Positions 59,273 to 64,000 of a stretch of 64,000 bases of DNA are shown here, piece after piece. Made by a program: the position numbers and the translations under genes. The notes under the pieces are model-generated. The model saw only the letters and a list, made by a program, of their open reading frames with translations. It was not told the DNA's origin and ran no database searches. Positions within the stretch are counted from its first letter, which is position 1. The number at the start of each line of letters is the position of its first letter. This stretch comes from Monosporascus cannonballus (lineage: Eukaryota > Ascomycota > Sordariomycetes > Xylariales). The stretch spans positions 62,001-126,000 of the forward strand of contig QJNS01000062.1 of NCBI GenBank assembly GCA_004154925.1, read 5' to 3'.

Positions 59273-62200
59273 CTATATTAATTTTGCTATAATAATGTAG
59301 TTTAAATTAAAATAAATTACGTTTTATAATTAAATATAATAAGACGATATTATATTTTAATACGATAATTTTAATATTTAAAATTATATTCGTAATATAA
59401 TACTTTAATACGGTATCATTATATAAAATATTATTACCGCTTTTGTCCGTTATTATAACCGCATTTTTAAAAGAAAGTTAAAATAATTTATATTCCAGCC
59501 TAATTAATATTATAAAATAAAATAATTTTATAAAACATTATAATATTATTTAATAATTTTTAATTTTTTATTAATTCGTAATAAATATTATTTGGATTTT
59601 ATTTTTTGTTTTTATTAATACGTTTTATAAATACAGTAAATAAAAGTTTCCCGGTTTTCCTAAATTAAAGTATATACCATATAATAAACGTTATTTTATT
59701 TCGTTAAATGCAATTAACGAAAATAAAGGTATTATTAACGATACGTATGGCGTTTATCGAAAACTTTTTTAAGGGATATGTAAATTTAAAAAAAATATAA
59801 TCCTATCGGTGTTGGGGACGTTTTTATCTTATTTATAAAAATTAAAAAATAATCAGTTATATTCGGAAAATACAGATTAATTAAGTTAAAATAACCGATT
59901 TATACGATAGAAAATAATAATTTTTTTTATTTTTATTTTATTTTATATATAAATCCATTTCCTATTTATATTTATACGTATTTATTAGCCCGATAATATA
60001 GCGGAGACGTATAAAATATACGTAATTTTAAAAACGGATCGTTAATTCTTAAATAAAATAACGCAGTTGTATTAAAATTCGCCGAAATTCCATTTTTTCG
60101 AACTTTTTATCTTTTATATATATATTATTCGTATATTTGTGTTATTTTTGCAGGAATTACGTACGTAATATAAATTACTTATAATAAAAATATTTAACGT
60201 ATATAAAACTTTTCGGAAAATTTCGATCGAAAATTCTTTTTCGAAAATAGAATTTATCCAATTTATAAAATATGTATGCTTCCGGTTAACCGTTATGGAA
60301 TTTAAATTTATTACGTATAATACGGTTTCTTAATATTTTAATTACGCCGGATAAATAAAAAAAGTATTATAAGATCCTAATTAAAATACGTTAATAAATA
60401 AAGATCTTTTTGACGAAGGTTTGGTGTTATTATTTATTAATAATATATTATTTAATAATATAAATAATATAATGGATAATTCCAAAATATTGTATTTTTA
60501 ATTGGGGAATATAATATATTTATGTTATTTATTAGGCGGCGTAATTCTAATTAAAACGTATCGATTAAAACTTTTTTATCGGATAATTACGAAACCGGAG
60601 ATATTCTTAATATGGCCGATATTTAATAGGGCAATAATTTTTTAATTTGATTAAAAATTATAATTAATTATTAGTTAATACCGTTTTTACCGATAACAAA
60701 TTTCGAAATTATTACCGTTTCTTTTAAAAAATCCAGATTTATTTATGTTTTTCGTATATTATATGAAATAACGATATTAATTATTTTAAATTATTAATAT
60801 CGATATTATTTTTTATAAAGCCGATTAATTTAATTACGGCAAAAACTTTTTTATTTCGATTAAATATTACGTTTTATAATATCACATTAAATATTTATTA
60901 ATACGATTTTAATATTAAGTTTAATTTTTATAAAATTTAGAAAACAAATATGGAAAATTTTTAATCGAAAAGGCGAATATTATAATTTATAACTTATTAA
61001 CGAATTTCGTTATTCGAAAAATGATATATATAATATTAATATTATTTTTTTCCGAAATATGTTTTTAGTTAAATACCGTATGTTCTTATAACGCGAATTT
61101 TATGCTTATTATGCTTTTTTACAAAATAAGTATTACGTTATTCGGGATTTTCGTAACGAAGTTTTCGAACGCATTTATTTTTTATTTTGGAATTTTTTGT
61201 TTATTAAAAAAATATTCATTTCGGATTAAAAAACGGTTAAAATTTTGAAAATATTTTAATTATAGGCCGTAAAGTTATAAAAATAAAGTTTATTAATTTT
61301 AATAATACCGTATTTATTATTAATAAGGTAAATAAGCTTAATTAAGTAAATATGGCAAAAAACGAAAATTAATTTATAAATAAATTTAACATAATTATTT
61401 GAAAAGATTTTAGGACCGAATTTATTAAAAGTAATTTGGCTCCGAATAACAGTAATATTTTATGTACGGAAAAAAGTTATAATTTTATAGTATAAACGGA
61501 TAAGAATTTAATTAATAATATTAATTAAAGCGGTCCGTTATTATTTTTATTACCGCTAAATAAATCAAATAAAGATTTCACAAATATAAATAAGCCGTTA
61601 ATATAATTCTTTTTTTTATTTTATACACTTTTATTAATAATACCTTATTTATATTATAATTTTAATAATAATATAATTTTGTTATTTACGTAATCTTAAT
61701 TAATTAATTTCGGGGTTATTTTATATATTACCGTACTTTTTTAATAATTATACCAATATAAATTATTTGCTTCCGGTAATAAAATTACGGATAAAAAAAT
61801 AATATTTTATGATACGGTATGCGGTATAATTTTTATAAAACCAATATAGATAATTAGGTTTATAATTTATATAATTTTAATTAATTATATTCCGTTTAAA
61901 AAGTTTGTTTTTTGTAAAATTATATAAAAATATTATTTTGCTTGTAATTAAATATAATACATAATTTCGGATTAATCCGTATATCCCGTTTATAATTTAT
62001 TTATTAATTCATATTTTTAAATATTTTTAAGACTTTTTCCTTTCGTTTTGTCTTTTTTCGTACGTTATTATAATTTGTATATTAATAACGTTTTTTACGT
62101 TTTCGCATTTTAAAACTTTGTTTATCTTAAGCATAATATTTATATTGAAATTTCTTTAAAACAATTTAATTAAATTATGTAATAATACCGAATATTTAAA

Positions 62201-64000
62201 TATTATATATAAATATTTTTCGTTACGTTTTTATACGTAATTTGCAAATTTGTTAGCGGTTTCATTCCGTAAATTATAATATTTAATAAATAATTATATA
62301 ATATATATTTTTTGGATAAATAATCCGGTTTATAAAATTATCAACCTTTTTTGGTATTGTTTATATAATACCCGGTTTATATAACTTTTTTTTAAAATAC
62401 GAAAATCGTAACTAATCGAAAATCCGTAATTAATTTAATAATTTAATAATTTATAAAACCGGCATAATCCGTTATAACGTAAGTTTTATTCTGTTAATTA
62501 TTATTACGAAAAATATTCCGAATTATAATATTAATATTTAATATTTATATAAATATTATATTTTTCTATACTTAAAATTCCTATTCGTAATATAAGCGTT
62601 TTGTAATATTATCGAATTTATAAATTTTTAATAATTATTGGATTTTTTTAATTAATAAGTTTTCGTATTAATGCCAAAATATCGCGTATTTACTTTTTTT
62701 AAATTTTCCGTTATATTAATATAATTTTATAATATATATTTTCCGTAAAGAATATCTTATATCTTAAAATAATCGAATATTGCTTAATTAATATAAAAAT
62801 GTTTTAATTAGGATTATATTATCGGTTTCGCCTTATTGTAAATTATTTTAATACCGGTTCGGGTTATTTTTTGGTTAAACATCTTATTATTTATTTTTAA
62901 GATTATTTTTCGGAAACAGATTATTCTTATTTTGGTATTTATTTCGACCGTTTTTTAGTCTGAAATTTTGTTATCCATTTTTAAGGTTATTTCTTAAGGG
63001 CAGGTTATTTTCCGGAGGCTAGTTATTTTTCGAGGATATTATTAGCGAATTTAATTTCTTTAATTACGTAAATAAGGTTTTTTTAGTTTATTCAAAGTAT
63101 AGTATCGGAAGTTATGAGGGAAATTGTCTTTGTTATATCAGTAAGAAATTTATTTACCATTTATAATATTATAAAATATATAAAAATATATATTATCATA
63201 TGAATTTTAAATATTAAATAAAAAGAAAATTAATTAATAATTATTATATCGTAAATAACGTGATTCTATATATTAACGTATAATAAATATTTAGAATTAT
63301 AAAATATTATAGTTAAATAAATAATATTAATTATATATTAATTAATTATAATAATTATATTTATTATGTATTTAATGGAAATAATTTTACGAAATATATT
63401 AACAAAGATATAATAAAATATAAAATTTGTATAATTTATATATGGTTATTAGGTTTTATCTTTATATATTAGTATTTTGTTATAAAAAATAACGTTAATT
63501 TCTTTATTTATATTTAATACCTTGTATAAATTTAATAATTTACATATTTATAATTATATAATCTTAAAATACTTTTATAACTTATTGATTATTCGTAAAT
63601 TTTATTCGTATATTATAAATCTTTATATACTCCTTATTAATAATAATAATATATTCGGTAGTTATTTAATATACGAACTTTATTTTATTTATTATATTTT
63701 AAATTTTTTATTTATATTTTTTATTTTAATTAAGCCGAATTTATATTATTAAATTTATAATATTATTAAATCTTCTACTTTTAATTACTTATTTATACAT
63801 ATTTAATATTATTTAGTTATTCTAATTATATTATTGTTATTTAGTAAAGTAAAATACGGGAATTATATTTAAAATATATATATCGATTTAACAAAAAATT
63901 AAAATATATATTAAAATCGTACTGGCGTTAAATTAAATTTTGATACGAATTATATTAATTGCGGCCTTATTTTCCGGACTTTATTTCTTAATATATATAC
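59273..64000. other. Extremely AT-rich desert
   Basis: 4.7 kb of heavily RIP-mutated sequence with no intact gene. The minus strand around 62870-63050 has a repeated Asn/Pro/Lys-rich pattern (PENNLPLRNN, NKYQNKNNLFPKNN) like a retrotransposon gag tail, so another minus-strand element may end here; this is weak. The last kilobase is almost only A and T. Confidence 0.6.

Noticed and set aside
63522..63752. 76-codon Tyr/Ile/Asn-rich frame
   Set aside because: Composition reflects near-pure A/T DNA; no gene signal.

Overview
The window looks like part of a filamentous ascomycete genome (Pezizomycotina, probably a Sordariomycete). Reasons: short introns (about 60-180 nt) with GTANGT-like donors and CTRAY-type branch sites; ascomycete-type housekeeping genes (Gem1/Miro, Abd1, Rpn7, Ysc84-SH3, Sft1); UstYa/DUF3328-family genes; and massively C-to-T/G-to-A mutated transposons, the mark of repeat-induced point mutation (RIP). 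Nothing suggests a bacterium, a virus or an organelle. No tRNA, rRNA or CRISPR array was found by eye.

Layout. Positions 1-35.9 kb are a gene island of ordinary base composition. It carries gem1 (+, 0.8-2.8 kb), an ankyrin relic (5.4-5.9 kb), and a small secondary-metabolite-like group at 6.4-13.8 kb: an MCT-type MFS transporter, two UstYa-like oxidase genes and an O-methyltransferase. At least three of these four carry disabling lesions. Then come abd1 (-), rpn7 (+), an alanine aminotransferase (-), an Ysc84/SH3 gene (-), sft1 (+), an Age2-type ArfGAP (-) and msrB (+). The island ends with an unrecognised gene containing a 29-residue tandem duplication (33.6-34.2 kb) and a short secreted-protein gene (35.4-35.8 kb) beside the composition boundary.

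Positions 35.94-64 kb are an AT-rich, RIP-ravaged transposon graveyard. In order: a complete Ty3/gypsy chromovirus copy with LTRs and a CCTAC target duplication (35937-42788); a pogo/Fot1-type DNA transposon (from about 43940) split by a second gypsy element with an AATTT duplication (45061-51175); a Ty1/copia element on the minus strand (about 51.36-58.15 kb) split by a Tc1/mariner element flanked by TA (56068-57465); a 118-bp MITE-like inverted-repeat unit; and a RIP-killed protein-coding region (58408-59.27 kb) whose stops sit almost only where glutamine codons would be expected. From 59.3 kb to the end no feature could be identified.

The housekeeping genes are mostly in divergent or convergent pairs: abd1/rpn7 divergent, rpn7/ALT convergent, ysc84/sft1 divergent, sft1/age2 convergent, age2/msrB divergent. 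They do not form a pathway. The 6.4-13.8 kb group does look like one former pathway (export plus UstYa oxidation plus O-methylation), without any visible core enzyme or precursor peptide. No clear new system was found. The strongest leads are the decayed UstYa cluster, the nested transposons whose removal restores reading frames, the antisense Cys-rich ORF in the gypsy elements, and the unidentified RIP-killed gene at 58.4 kb.
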